Shown: piece by piece, positions 7,003-14,967 of the stretch
How the letters are laid out: the number at the start of each line of letters is the position of its first letter
Position numbering within the stretch: position 1 is the stretch's first letter
NCBI GenBank assembly: GCA_004556875.1
Contig: SFFP01000038.1
Coordinates: 1-20,997, forward strand
Direction: 5' to 3'
Length of the DNA stretch: 20,997 nt
Origin: Ruminococcus flavefaciens
Lineage (GTDB): Bacteria; Bacillota_A; Clostridia; Oscillospirales; Ruminococcaceae
The notes under the pieces: generated by a model
Database searches by the model: none
What the model was told of the DNA's origin: nothing
Seen by the model: only the letters and a program-made list of their open reading frames with translations
Made by a program: the position numbers and the translations under genes

Positions 7003-8057
7003 GTATCCGCACCCCCATTCTTAGAGTTTTGCTGTGCAGCGTCACGCCTTAGCTGACCGCACGCTGCTTCGATATCGCTGCCGAGAGTTCTTCTTACGGT
7101 AGCGTTTATCCCCCGCCTGCCAAGCTGTTTTGCGAATTCCGCAACGCCTGAGCGGGCTGTATGATAATTTCGTTCCCTTACCTTATTGACGGGGATAAGG
7201 TTTACATGGCAGTTCATTCCTCTCAGCAGCTTAACCAGCTTGTCGGCATCAGCGGCAGAGGAATTGACGTTGTCGATAACGGCATATTCAAATGTGACGC
7301 GCCGTCCCGTCTTATCGATATAATATCTGCAAGCCTCGATAAGGCTTGAAAGATCGTATTTTCTGTTGACAGGCATTATCTCGCTGCGTCCCTCGTTATC
7401 CGCACAGTGAAGGGATACCGACAGGGTAAGCTGAAGCTTCATGTCTGCCAGCTCATATATCCGCGGCACGATACCGCAGGTAGAGAGCGATACGTGACGA
7501 AGGCTCATATCGTTGCCGTCCTTGTGTGACAGCAGTCTGAGGAACTTCATAACGTTGTCAAAATTGTCCAGCGGCTCACCTATTCCCATAAGCACAACCC
7601 CTGAAACACGTTTGCCTGAATCATGTTCAGCCTCGTAGATCTGCATTAAAATCTCCGAGGCAGTAAGGCTTCTGACATAGCCTGCAATAGTTGAGGCGCA
7701 GAAGTTACAGCCCATTTTACAGCCGACCTGAGTTGACACACAGATGCTGTAGCCATAGCTGTACTCCATGAGAACTGTTTCGACAAAATTGCCGTCAGAA
7801 AGCCTATACAGATATTTTACCGTATTATCTATGGCAGATTCAAGCCTTTTCTGCACAAATAGTCCATTTATACAAAAAATTTCATTTAAGCTGCGGCGTA
7901 ATTGGACAGATATATCAGTCATTTTGTCGAAATCGAAGACTCTTTTTACGTGCAGCCACTGGAATATCTGCTTTGCACGAAATTTCTTCTCTCCGATGCT
8001 TGTCAGCACCTCGGTAAGCTCGTCAAGATCAAGACTGAGAATATCGATTTTTTCCAA
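6999..8057 (-). CDS. rlmN: 23S rRNA (adenine-2503-C2)-methyltransferase RlmN, radical SAM
   Basis: Methylates A2503 of 23S rRNA (and often A37 of some tRNAs) by radical SAM chemistry in the cytoplasm. 352 residues. An N-terminal HhH-like region (~1-75) precedes the [4Fe-4S] motif Cys113-x3-Cys117-x2-Cys120 ('GCKMGCNFCAS'). The 'GIGEP' SAM-binding motif lies near 158-162, and the methyl-carrying cysteine is in 'AACGQL' (Cys333). These features separate it from the resistance enzyme Cfr only in part, but the operon position between rsmB and prpC is the standard rlmN locus. The start ATG is 9 bases after the rsmB stop. Confidence 0.95.
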   Translation of the reverse strand: MEKIDILSLDLDELTEVLTSIGEKKFRAKQIFQWLHVKRVFDFDKMTDISVQLRRSLNEIFCINGLFVQKRLESAIDNTVKYLYRLSDGNFVETVLMEYSYGYSICVSTQVGCKMGCNFCASTIAGYVRSLTASEILMQIYEAEHDSGKRVSGVVLMGIGEPLDNFDNVMKFLRLLSHKDGNDMSLRHVSLSTCGIVPRIYELADMKLQLTLSVSLHCADNEGRSEIMPVNRKYDLSSLIEACRYYIDKTGRRVTFEYAVIDNVNSSAADADKLVKLLRGMNCHVNLIPVNKVRERNYHTARSGVAEFAKQLGRRGINATVRRTLGSDIEAACGQLRRDAAQQNSKNGGADT

Positions 8058-8066
8058 TTTATCACC

Positions 8067-9359
8067 TTACTTTTTTCTGAATTTCGCAATAAAGAAGCCG
8101 CTGCCGAATTTCGGCGGCATAAGTGTAGCCACAGTGCCGAATTTATCTCCCAGCATATCAGGAAGCTGAACCGCCTCCAGTTCGGGATGTTCGCAGAGAA
8201 GCCTTTCACAGACCTCCTCATTTTCGGCTTTCCGCACTGTACAGGTTGAGTATACGAGAGTACCGCCCTCCTCCAGATAATTCAGCGCGTTGCACACTAT
8301 TTTATATTGTATATCCGGGAGTCCCGCAAAGTCAGAGAGTTTCTTGTACTTTATCTCAGGCTTGCTGCCGATGACTCCCAGTCCCGAACACGGGACATCG
8401 CAGAGTATCTTTGTAAACTTTGGCAGTTCGGGGTTGAATACCGATGCGTCCCCTGCCGCCGCTTTTATATTTGTAAGTCTGAGCCTTTCAGCGCCTTTGC
8501 GGATAAGCTCCGCACGCTTTTCGTGCAGGTCAAAGGCATATATCTCGCCCTTGCCGCCCATTAGCTCAGCCATAGTGAATGTCTTTCCGCCGGGAGCTGC
8601 GCAAATATCAAGGACTCTGTCATTCTCCGTCGGAGAAAGAGCTTCACAGCAAAGCTGCGAGGCAAGTCCCTGAACGTGGAAAAATCCCTTTCTGAAAGCC
8701 TCAGAAGCCGTAACATCTCCGCCCTCTGCAATATAGCAGTTTTCTCTGAGCTTTTTCGCCTTTATACCGCCAAGTGCCGCAAGAAATCCTTCCTCATTAC
8801 ATAATAACGCATTCATTCGCATAAATGTAACAGGCTTTTCAAGAGAATTTGCAAGAAATTTTTCTGCCTGTTCTGCACCATAGTCGTCTGTCAGGCTCTT
8901 TACAAGCTCGGCAGGTGCAGAATACTTTACCGAAACCGCATCAATGCCTTTCTTCGGCAGCTTTAAGTCCTTGCCGCCTCGGATAAAATTTCTCAGCACT
9001 GCATTGACCATTCCCGAAGCACTTGTCTTACGGAACTTCTTTGCAAGCGCAACGCTTTCATTTACCGCCGCGTTGTCGGGCACGCTGTCCATATACATTA
9101 TCTGATATATGCCGCAGCGAAGAATATTCATCACGATGCTGTCAAGCTTTGCGATGGGGCGTGAGCTGAGTCCGCTGATGATGTGATCGAGAGTCAGCCT
9201 GCGCTCAATGACTCCGTAGTATATTGCCGAGCACAGCTTTTTTCCCCTGTCGTCAAGGTATGAATTTTTCAGACCGCTGTCAAGCTGGAGATTTGAATAG
9301 CTGCCGCTGCCGAAGGTCTTATCGAGCAGCTTTACTGCAAGATAGCGCGGATCTGTCAT
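8067..9359 (-). CDS. rsmB: 16S rRNA (cytosine-967-C5)-methyltransferase RsmB
   Basis: 430 residues. The N-terminal ~130 residues form the NusB-like RNA-binding domain ('RYLAVKLLDKTF', 'IYYGVIERRLTLD', 'VNAVLRNFIR'). The rest is the Rossmann methyltransferase: SAM motif 'VLDICAAPGGKTF', 'DVPCSGLGVIG' with one active-site cysteine and 'STCTVRKAENEEV' with the nucleophilic one. It methylates C967 of 16S rRNA. The start ATG overlaps the TAA of the metallopeptidase gene by one base (TAATG) and has 'aaggag' in front. Paralogues such as RsmF lack the NusB domain, so the symbol is well supported. Confidence 0.94.
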   Translation of the reverse strand: MTDPRYLAVKLLDKTFGSGSYSNLQLDSGLKNSYLDDRGKKLCSAIYYGVIERRLTLDHIISGLSSRPIAKLDSIVMNILRCGIYQIMYMDSVPDNAAVNESVALAKKFRKTSASGMVNAVLRNFIRGGKDLKLPKKGIDAVSVKYSAPAELVKSLTDDYGAEQAEKFLANSLEKPVTFMRMNALLCNEEGFLAALGGIKAKKLRENCYIAEGGDVTASEAFRKGFFHVQGLASQLCCEALSPTENDRVLDICAAPGGKTFTMAELMGGKGEIYAFDLHEKRAELIRKGAERLRLTNIKAAAGDASVFNPELPKFTKILCDVPCSGLGVIGSKPEIKYKKLSDFAGLPDIQYKIVCNALNYLEEGGTLVYSTCTVRKAENEEVCERLLCEHPELEAVQLPDMLGDKFGTVATLMPPKFGSGFFIAKFRKK

Positions 9360-10027
9360 TATCTTCTCCTTACTGATAAGAGAAGTCTGAGAAGCTGAAG
9401 AACTGATACCACAAGGCTTGTAACGTATGTGAGAGCAGCTGCTGTCAGAACCTTTCTTGCCTGCGGAATTTCAGCTGTTTCAAGGATATTGTCCTGTTCA
9501 AGAGTCTTGAGTGCTCTTGAGCTTGCATTGAACTCACATGGAAGAGTTACTATCTGGAAAACTATAACCGCAAGGAATGAGCAGAAGTTCGTAACAGGTA
9601 CAAGCTTGCTTCTTATTAAAATAGGCTTATACTCCTCAGCGTGCTGACAGGCATGACCGCATTCGTGAGCAGCAACGCCTATAGCAGCTACGGATGTCTG
9701 TCCGAAAACAGCATCAGAAAGTCTTACAACATTTGCCTTAGGATCATAGTGATCGCTGAGATTTCCTCTGATATGCTCGATGCTGACATTATAAAGACCG
9801 TTCGCATCGAGTATCATTCTTGCGACCTGATCGGCGGTAAGTCCTCTTGAATTTCTTACAGCGCTGTATTTCTTGAATGTTGATGTTACGTTGAAATGTG
9901 CTATCAGCGGAAGTATCATCATTGCAAGGAAAATAATGAGATATATTCCATAGCCAACGTCGTTCGAACGAGTACTATAGGTAGTGTACACTCTCATTGC
10001 AGCCATTGATAAATTCGTTAAAAACAT
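9359..10027 (-). CDS. YugP-family membrane zinc metallopeptidase, with a short hydrophobic loop
   Basis: 222 residues. A first transmembrane helix lies at ~27-46, then the family signature 'KYSAVRNSRGLTADQVARMIL', 'DHYDP', 'VRLS' and the zinc-binding 'AAHECGHACQHAE' (HExxH). A second hydrophobic stretch ends in 'IVTLPCEFNASSRA', and a third lies at the C-terminus before 'SVRRR'. Physiological substrate and role are not known to me. The stretch between 'LVPV' and 'VTLP' is only about 15 residues, whereas I recall about 45 with an extra membrane segment in B. subtilis YugP; total length is kept by a longer N-terminus. 'aaggagg' lies 5 nt before the ATG. A metallopeptidase gene between fmt and rsmB is common in Clostridia. 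Confidence 0.9.
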   Translation of the reverse strand: MFLTNLSMAAMRVYTTYSTRSNDVGYGIYLIIFLAMMILPLIAHFNVTSTFKKYSAVRNSRGLTADQVARMILDANGLYNVSIEHIRGNLSDHYDPKANVVRLSDAVFGQTSVAAIGVAAHECGHACQHAEEYKPILIRSKLVPVTNFCSFLAVIVFQIVTLPCEFNASSRALKTLEQDNILETAEIPQARKVLTAAALTYVTSLVVSVLQLLRLLLSVRRR

Positions 10028-10037
10028 AATGTCCTCC

Positions 10038-10967
10038 TTATCCGAGAACCTCTCCCTCGCTGAGTTTCTTTCCTCTGAGGAAGTCCTCTGTCTTCATTCG
10101 TTTTTTGCCCTCAGGCTGAACCTCATTAAAGATGACCGCACAGCCGTCGCCGCACTTTACTGCAAAGCGCTTTGTATCAACGACTGCACCGTTTTCAGCA
10201 TTCGGGTATTTCTTATCCGAAAGCTCCGACCTGAAAACCTTCAGGCGCTTGCCTTCAAGCATTGCAAAGCCTGTAACACCGCGGATAGTGTTGTGTATCT
10301 CCGCAGCAGACTTTGAAAAGTCAAGAGCACTCATCTCCTTGCGAATCATAGGAGAATAGCAGCTTAAACTGTCGTCCTGAACTTCGGGGTGAAGCTCACC
10401 GTTTTCGATAGCTTTAATAGTTTCTGCAAGCACTGCGCCGCCCATATCGGAAAGCCTTGCATAAAGCTCCTCATATGTCTCGTTTTCGCCTATTTCAGTG
10501 CTCTTCTTGATGAGCATATCGCCTGTATCCAGACCCTCGCTCATCTGCATGGAAGTAACACCTGTCTCCTTTTCGCCATTGAGTATCACCCAGTTTATAG
10601 GAGCTGCGCCTCTGTACTTCGGAAGAAGTGACGCGTGTATATTCACGCAGCCATACTTCGGAAGTTCAAGCACTTCTTTAGGAAGTATCTGTCCGTAAGC
10701 GGTAACTACTATAAGCTCGGGAGCTATCTCTCTGAGAGTTTTCATAGCTTCCTCGGCATCATCGCCCTTTCTCAGCGAAAGAGGCTGATATACAGGGATA
10801 TCGTATTCAAGCGCCGCAGCCTTTACAGGAGTAGGTATGAGCTTATAGCCTCTACCCTTAGGCTTATCGGGCTGAGTGAACACAGCTGCGACTTCATGTC
10901 CGCTTTCAGCAAGAGTACGCAGGCATGGTACAGCAAAATCAGGTGTTCCCATAAATACTATTTTCAT
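10038..10967 (-). CDS. fmt: Methionyl-tRNA formyltransferase
   Basis: Formylates Met-tRNAfMet for translation initiation, using 10-formyl-tetrahydrofolate. 309 residues, usual size. The N-terminal domain begins 'MKIVFMGTPDFAVPCL' and carries 'HASLLPKYRGAAPINW', with the catalytic Asn-His-Asp set in the 'NIHASLLP' and 'LDTGDM' motifs; a C-terminal tRNA-binding domain follows (~205-300). The ATG overlaps the def stop as ATGA, the usual def-fmt pairing. The metallopeptidase gene starts 10 bases after its stop. Confidence 0.97.
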   Translation of the reverse strand: MKIVFMGTPDFAVPCLRTLAESGHEVAAVFTQPDKPKGRGYKLIPTPVKAAALEYDIPVYQPLSLRKGDDAEEAMKTLREIAPELIVVTAYGQILPKEVLELPKYGCVNIHASLLPKYRGAAPINWVILNGEKETGVTSMQMSEGLDTGDMLIKKSTEIGENETYEELYARLSDMGGAVLAETIKAIENGELHPEVQDDSLSCYSPMIRKEMSALDFSKSAAEIHNTIRGVTGFAMLEGKRLKVFRSELSDKKYPNAENGAVVDTKRFAVKCGDGCAVIFNEVQPEGKKRMKTEDFLRGKKLSEGEVLG

Positions 10968-11434
10968 TTCTTAGGCTCCTCTGGTACAAAGAATTCTTCG
11001 ACAATTTCTGTAAATATATGACCATCAAGGTGGTCGTTCTCATGGCAGGTGCACTGTGCTCCAAGCTCAGTAAAATCGCGCTCGAACCAGTTTCCGTTCC
11101 TGTCCTGAGCCTTGAGGTGACAGCTCATGGGTCTTGTTACATAGCCCCACACATTCGGGCAGGAAAGGCAGCCCTCCTGCACACGCTGTTTACCCTCTTT
11201 TTTGGTAACTTCGGGGTTGATAGCCTCAACGATATCATTTTCGTCGAGGTGCATGATGAATATTCTGCGGCAAATGCCTATCTGCGGAGCAGCAAGACCT
11301 ACGCCCTCAGCCTTGTCAAGAGTCTCATGCATATCATCGAGAAGCTGTGCAAGCTTTTCGTCAAACTTTTCCACAGGCTTGCAAACCTTGTGGAGAACTT
11401 CATCCTTATCCGTTAAAATCCTTCTAAGTGCCAT
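10964..11434 (-). CDS. def: Peptide deformylase
   Basis: Removes the N-formyl group from new proteins, completing the cycle begun by Fmt. 156 residues. All three deformylase motifs are present: 'GVGLAAPQIG' (44-53), 'EGCLS' with metal ligand Cys89, and 'HENDH' with His131, Glu132 and His135. The residue pair inside HExxH is Asn-Asp. The start ATG follows the priA stop by 20 bases with a purine-rich leader (aaaaggatagg). It overlaps fmt by 4 bases. Confidence 0.96.
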   Translation of the reverse strand: MALRRILTDKDEVLHKVCKPVEKFDEKLAQLLDDMHETLDKAEGVGLAAPQIGICRRIFIMHLDENDIVEAINPEVTKKEGKQRVQEGCLSCPNVWGYVTRPMSCHLKAQDRNGNWFERDFTELGAQCTCHENDHLDGHIFTEIVEEFFVPEEPKK

Positions 11435-11454
11435 TTTATCCTATCCTTTTCATT

Positions 11455-13905
11455 TCAGACGCCCACATCGCCGTTCATATCGGCATATAGGGCAATGCCT
11501 TTCATCTCTTTCAGCTTTGCCGCCTCTGTAAGGACTGTGCTTATATAGCCCCTCATTTCGGCGTTGTTCTTGCATTTCATTATTATCCTGTAGCGATATT
11601 TTCCGTTTATCCTGCCGTAAGAGCATCTTACAGGTCCGAGGACTCTTACAGGTGTTTTCGGCTGAAGCGCTTTCAGTCTGTCATTCATTAGCCTGATGAC
11701 AGCCTCTGCACCAAGCTTTACGGATATCTCCTCATTGCCTGCAAAGCAGAAAATGCACATATCGCAAAGGGGCGGAAATATCATTGCGCGGCGTATGGCT
11801 ATCTCTTCATTATAGAAACCTTTATAGTCCTGTGCAGCCGCAAGGTTCATGATGTAGTGCTCAGGAATGAAGGTCTGCAATACAGCTCTTCCCTTACGCT
11901 CACCGCGTCCGCCTCGTCCCACCACCTGAGTGATAAGAGAAAAGGTTCGCTCGTAGCTACGGAAATCGCCTGCATACAGAGCCTTATCCACCGAGAGTAC
12001 GCCCACCAGCGTAACATCGGGGAAATCCAGGCCCTTGCCTATCATCTGAGTTCCTATCATTATGTCGTATTTTCCCTCACGGAAATCCTTGAAGCTCTTC
12101 TCATAGGAATACCGTGAAAACGTAGTATCCGCGTCCATACGCAGGATACGCGCTGTGGGGAAGAATGTGGAAAGCTCCTCCTCCAGCTTCTGTGTGCCGA
12201 AGCCCATATTTTTAAGGTGCTTCGAGCCGCAGGAAGGACATTCCTCAACAGGGTCGCTGACATAGCCGCAGTAATGGCACATCAGCTTGTTGTTTTTCTT
12301 GTGGTATGTCAGCGGTATCGAGCAATTCGGGCAATAAAGCGGCTGATAACAGTCACAGCAGCTTATAATGGTGTGATAGCCTCGTCTGTTGAGAAGCAGT
12401 ATTGACTGCTCACCGTTTTTCAGGTTAAGGCTTATCTCCTCAGCAAGTCTGCGGCTGAATTCAGTGCGGTTGCCTGCTTCTCTTTCAAGGTTCATATCAA
12501 TGATACTCACCTCGGGAAGCGGAGAATTCTGATATCGCTCCTTCATTTCGAGAAGCCTGTACGCTCCCTTTTCGGCAAGGTAATAGCTCTCTATGGAAGG
12601 TGTAGCCGAAGCAAGCAGAAGTGCACTGTTATGGTAAGCACATCGCTGTTTGGCAATATCATGTGTTGTATATCTCGGGGAGCTGTCCGACTTATAGGAG
12701 CGCTCACCCTCCTCATCGATAATGATGAGTCCTATATTACTGAGCGGAGCAAACACGGCACTTCTCGTACCAATTACGATATCCGCATCGCCCCGTTTTA
12801 TTCTCTTGTACTCGTCAAGTCTCTGTCCCAATGAAAGACCGCTGTGTATCACAGCCACTCTCTCACCGAAAAGCGAGCGAAATCGCTTTAATATCTGCGG
12901 AGTGAGACCTATTTCGGGAATGAGCAGCATTGCCTGTCTTCCCATTTTTACAGTGTCGTCTATAAGCTTTTCAAAGACCGAGGTCTTACCGCTTCCCGTA
13001 ACGCCGTGAAGCAGGAATACCGCAGGCTTTCTCTCAAAAAGCTGTGCAAGCACCGCGTCGTGAGCTTTCTGCTGTTCGTCTGACAGGACTATATCCTGCG
13101 GACTTCTTTTTTCGTCAGCATAGTCCTCGACCTTTCTCAGCACCTCAGCCTCATACTCCTCGGCTGCACCGTTTGCGCAAAGGCGCTTTACCACCGCATC
13201 GGTGACTCCGCACATATACGCCGCTTCTTTTACCGCAGCAGAGCCGAATTCCGCAAGGAAATCCGCCACTTTTTTCTGCTTCGGAGTAAGCTCAAAGCCT
13301 TCGGGAGCGCTCATATACTTGTCGGTAAGACGAACCATTCTCACAGCTGCGTCGCCTACTGCCTGTCTGAAAACGTTATCAGACTCCAGTGCACCAGCGT
13401 CGCAAAGCTCATCGGGAATGTGTCTGCCCTTGTCTATTATATGCTTCTCTATAAGCTCATTAAGCTCTTTGCTTCCCGAAGTGCCCGAAAGCTCATCCAG
13501 AAGCGACACAGCCTCAGAGCTGAGAGAAGATATGTCCGTGAAATTCTTAACAAGCCTGAACGTCTCTTTAGCGCTCAAGCTCATTGCAGGCGGAAGCATA
13601 GCCTTCACCGCATCGAAATACGTACAGAAAGTATGCTCTCTCACGTAAAAGGCAAGTCTGAGAAGCTCCTCGGAAATTACAGGCTCTTCGTCAACAAGGG
13701 AAACTATCTTTTTCAGCCCCCTGCCGTCGCCCTCGGAGAGCTTCATGACCACACCTATCCTGCGTTTGTTGCCTTTGCCGAAAGGAACAAGCACCCTGCA
13801 GCCGCAGGCGATATCCGCCTCCGACTTTTCGGGAACTGCATAGCTGAACAGCATATCAAAAGAATACGCCGTTCCGCTGACTGCTGTCTCCGCAATAAGG
13901 GGCAT
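11455..13905 (-). CDS. priA: Primosomal protein N' (replication restart helicase PriA)
   Basis: A 3'-to-5' DNA helicase that reloads the replisome at stalled forks. 816 residues from the ATG at 13905, which overlaps the rpoZ TAA by one base (TAATG); this gives the family-like N-terminus 'MPLIAETAVSGTAYSFD'. The frame extends 13 codons further to a GTG inside rpoZ, judged less likely. A 3'-DNA-binding domain (~1-105) and winged helix precede the helicase core: Walker A 'GVTGSGKTS' (~300), motif II 'IDEEGERSYKSD' (~400), then eight zinc-binding cysteines in four Cys-x2-Cys pairs between ~513 and 560, and 'GTQMIGKGLDFPDVTLV' followed by 'QVVGRGGRGERKG'. Motif II reads DEEG where PriA normally has DEEH. 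Confidence 0.95.
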   Translation of the reverse strand: MPLIAETAVSGTAYSFDMLFSYAVPEKSEADIACGCRVLVPFGKGNKRRIGVVMKLSEGDGRGLKKIVSLVDEEPVISEELLRLAFYVREHTFCTYFDAVKAMLPPAMSLSAKETFRLVKNFTDISSLSSEAVSLLDELSGTSGSKELNELIEKHIIDKGRHIPDELCDAGALESDNVFRQAVGDAAVRMVRLTDKYMSAPEGFELTPKQKKVADFLAEFGSAAVKEAAYMCGVTDAVVKRLCANGAAEEYEAEVLRKVEDYADEKRSPQDIVLSDEQQKAHDAVLAQLFERKPAVFLLHGVTGSGKTSVFEKLIDDTVKMGRQAMLLIPEIGLTPQILKRFRSLFGERVAVIHSGLSLGQRLDEYKRIKRGDADIVIGTRSAVFAPLSNIGLIIIDEEGERSYKSDSSPRYTTHDIAKQRCAYHNSALLLASATPSIESYYLAEKGAYRLLEMKERYQNSPLPEVSIIDMNLEREAGNRTEFSRRLAEEISLNLKNGEQSILLLNRRGYHTIISCCDCYQPLYCPNCSIPLTYHKKNNKLMCHYCGYVSDPVEECPSCGSKHLKNMGFGTQKLEEELSTFFPTARILRMDADTTFSRYSYEKSFKDFREGKYDIMIGTQMIGKGLDFPDVTLVGVLSVDKALYAGDFRSYERTFSLITQVVGRGGRGERKGRAVLQTFIPEHYIMNLAAAQDYKGFYNEEIAIRRAMIFPPLCDMCIFCFAGNEEISVKLGAEAVIRLMNDRLKALQPKTPVRVLGPVRCSYGRINGKYRYRIIMKCKNNAEMRGYISTVLTEAAKLKEMKGIALYADMNGDVGV

Positions 13906-14114
13906 TATTCGTTGTTCTGAGGAACTGTGCTTACGATCTTGCACTTGCCGCTTGCAAGCTCCTCAACGGCAGTTTTTACAGGCTTTTCCTCGATAGTCTC
14001 ATTGTTCTCGTAGAGTTCCTCTGTGATCTGTCTTGCACGCTTTGCAACAGCAATAACGAGTGAATAACAGCTCTCATTCTTTGTGATGATCTGGTTTACT
14101 GCAGGTCTAAGCAT
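13905..14114 (-). CDS. rpoZ: DNA-directed RNA polymerase omega subunit
   Basis: 69 residues, beginning 'MLRPAVNQIITKNESCYSLVIAVAKRARQI', the conserved omega core that helps fold and hold the beta-prime subunit. The centre is acidic and the C-terminus ('CKIVSTVPQNNE') short. The ATG lies within the last codons of gmk (8-bp overlap) and the TAA overlaps the priA ATG. gmk-rpoZ adjacency is near universal in Firmicutes, which supports the call for such a small protein. coaBC, which follows rpoZ in B. subtilis, is absent here. Confidence 0.93.
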   Translation of the reverse strand: MLRPAVNQIITKNESCYSLVIAVAKRARQITEELYENNETIEEKPVKTAVEELASGKCKIVSTVPQNNE

Positions 14115-14718
14115 TTTTAAGCACCTCTTCTATAATATCGCCCGAAAACTCTTTTTTAAGCTGTTCTCCGCGTATTACGGCGAAGAAATCGCTTACAGCG
14201 TCCTCAAGGGCGTCGTTGACAATGATGTAATCGTATTTTTCAGCCTGAGATATCTCCCATGCGGCTTTTGAAATACGCTCTTCTATGACCTCATCGGTCT
14301 CTGTACCGCGTTTTTTCAGTCTGCGGCGAAGCTCGCCCACTGACGGCGGAACAATGAATATAAACAGTGCATCAGGACGCTTTTCGCGTATCTTCATTGC
14401 ACCCTGCGGCTCTATTTCAAGTATAACGTTAAGTCCCTTTTCGAGTCTGCCGTCAACCTCGCTGGAAAGAGTTCCATAGAAATTCTGGCAATACTCAGCG
14501 TATTCAATGAACTTACCGTCTGCAATTCTCTGCTGAAAGTCCTCACGGGTAAGGAAGTGATAGTTGACACCGTCCTTTTCGCCCTCACGAGGAGCTCTTG
14601 TAGTTGCTGAAACAGATACAGCAAAGCGCTGATCTTTGAGTATCTCCTCCAGCATAGTTCCCTTTCCGCATCCCGACGGAGCGGAAAAGACAATAAGTCT
14701 GCCCTTATTCATCGTCAT
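14107..14718 (-). CDS. gmk: Guanylate kinase
   Basis: Phosphorylates GMP to GDP with ATP. About 203 residues. The P-loop is 'SAPSGCGKGTM', the GMP-binding region includes 'SATTRAPREGEKDGVNYHF' and 'EYAEYCQNFYGT', and 'ILEIEPQGAMKI' and the lid 'RRRLKKRGTETDE' follow. The ATG at 14718 is preferred because 'gggagga' lies about 5 nt upstream; a second ATG two codons later (14712) is a close alternative. The longer frame reaching 14751 lies within remA and has no ribosome site. It overlaps the end of remA by about 14 bases and rpoZ by 8. Confidence 0.95.
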   Translation of the reverse strand: MTMNKGRLIVFSAPSGCGKGTMLEEILKDQRFAVSVSATTRAPREGEKDGVNYHFLTREDFQQRIADGKFIEYAEYCQNFYGTLSSEVDGRLEKGLNVILEIEPQGAMKIREKRPDALFIFIVPPSVGELRRRLKKRGTETDEVIEERISKAAWEISQAEKYDYIIVNDALEDAVSDFFAVIRGEQLKKEFSGDIIEEVLKNA

Positions 14719-14962
14719 CAGATCCTCCCGAACCGTTAATTCTTGCGGCAAGAGTTTCGGTAATAAGTGAAGACAGGATAATATGACCGCTGTCCATTAT
14801 CATTACCGCTCTTGTTTTTCTTCCATAGGTAGCGTCAACAGCTCTGCCGTCGTCGCGTGCCTCCTGAACGAGGCGTTTTATCGGTGCAGACTCAGGACTG
14901 ACTATAGTCACTATCCTGTCAGCCGACACCATATTTCCATAACCTATATTTATAAGCTTCAT
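14705..14962 (-). CDS. remA: RemA-type DNA-binding regulator (DUF370)
   Basis: 85 residues. The 'KLINIGYGNMVSADRIVTIV', 'SPESAPIKRL', 'ATYGRKTRAVMIMDSGHIILS' series is close to B. subtilis RemA (YlzA), a small DNA-binding protein that activates biofilm-matrix and osmoprotection genes. The C-terminal tail is Gly/Ser/Asp-rich ('GSGGSDDDE') and probably disordered. The yicC-remA-gmk order is conserved across Firmicutes. Its targets in a rumen- or gut-type cellulose degrader are unknown; control of adhesion or matrix genes would be a reasonable guess only. Confidence 0.93.
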   Translation of the reverse strand: MKLINIGYGNMVSADRIVTIVSPESAPIKRLVQEARDDGRAVDATYGRKTRAVMIMDSGHIILSSLITETLAARINGSGGSDDDE

Positions 14963-14967
14963 AGCAA

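Noticed and set aside
6999..8057. Cfr-type antibiotic resistance methyltransferase
   Set aside because: The locus between rsmB and the PP2C/kinase pair and the overall motif set are those of housekeeping RlmN.
13905..13944. Upstream extension of priA to a GTG at 13944
   Set aside because: It would lie wholly within rpoZ. The ATG at 13905 gives the family-like N-terminus and a TAATG junction.
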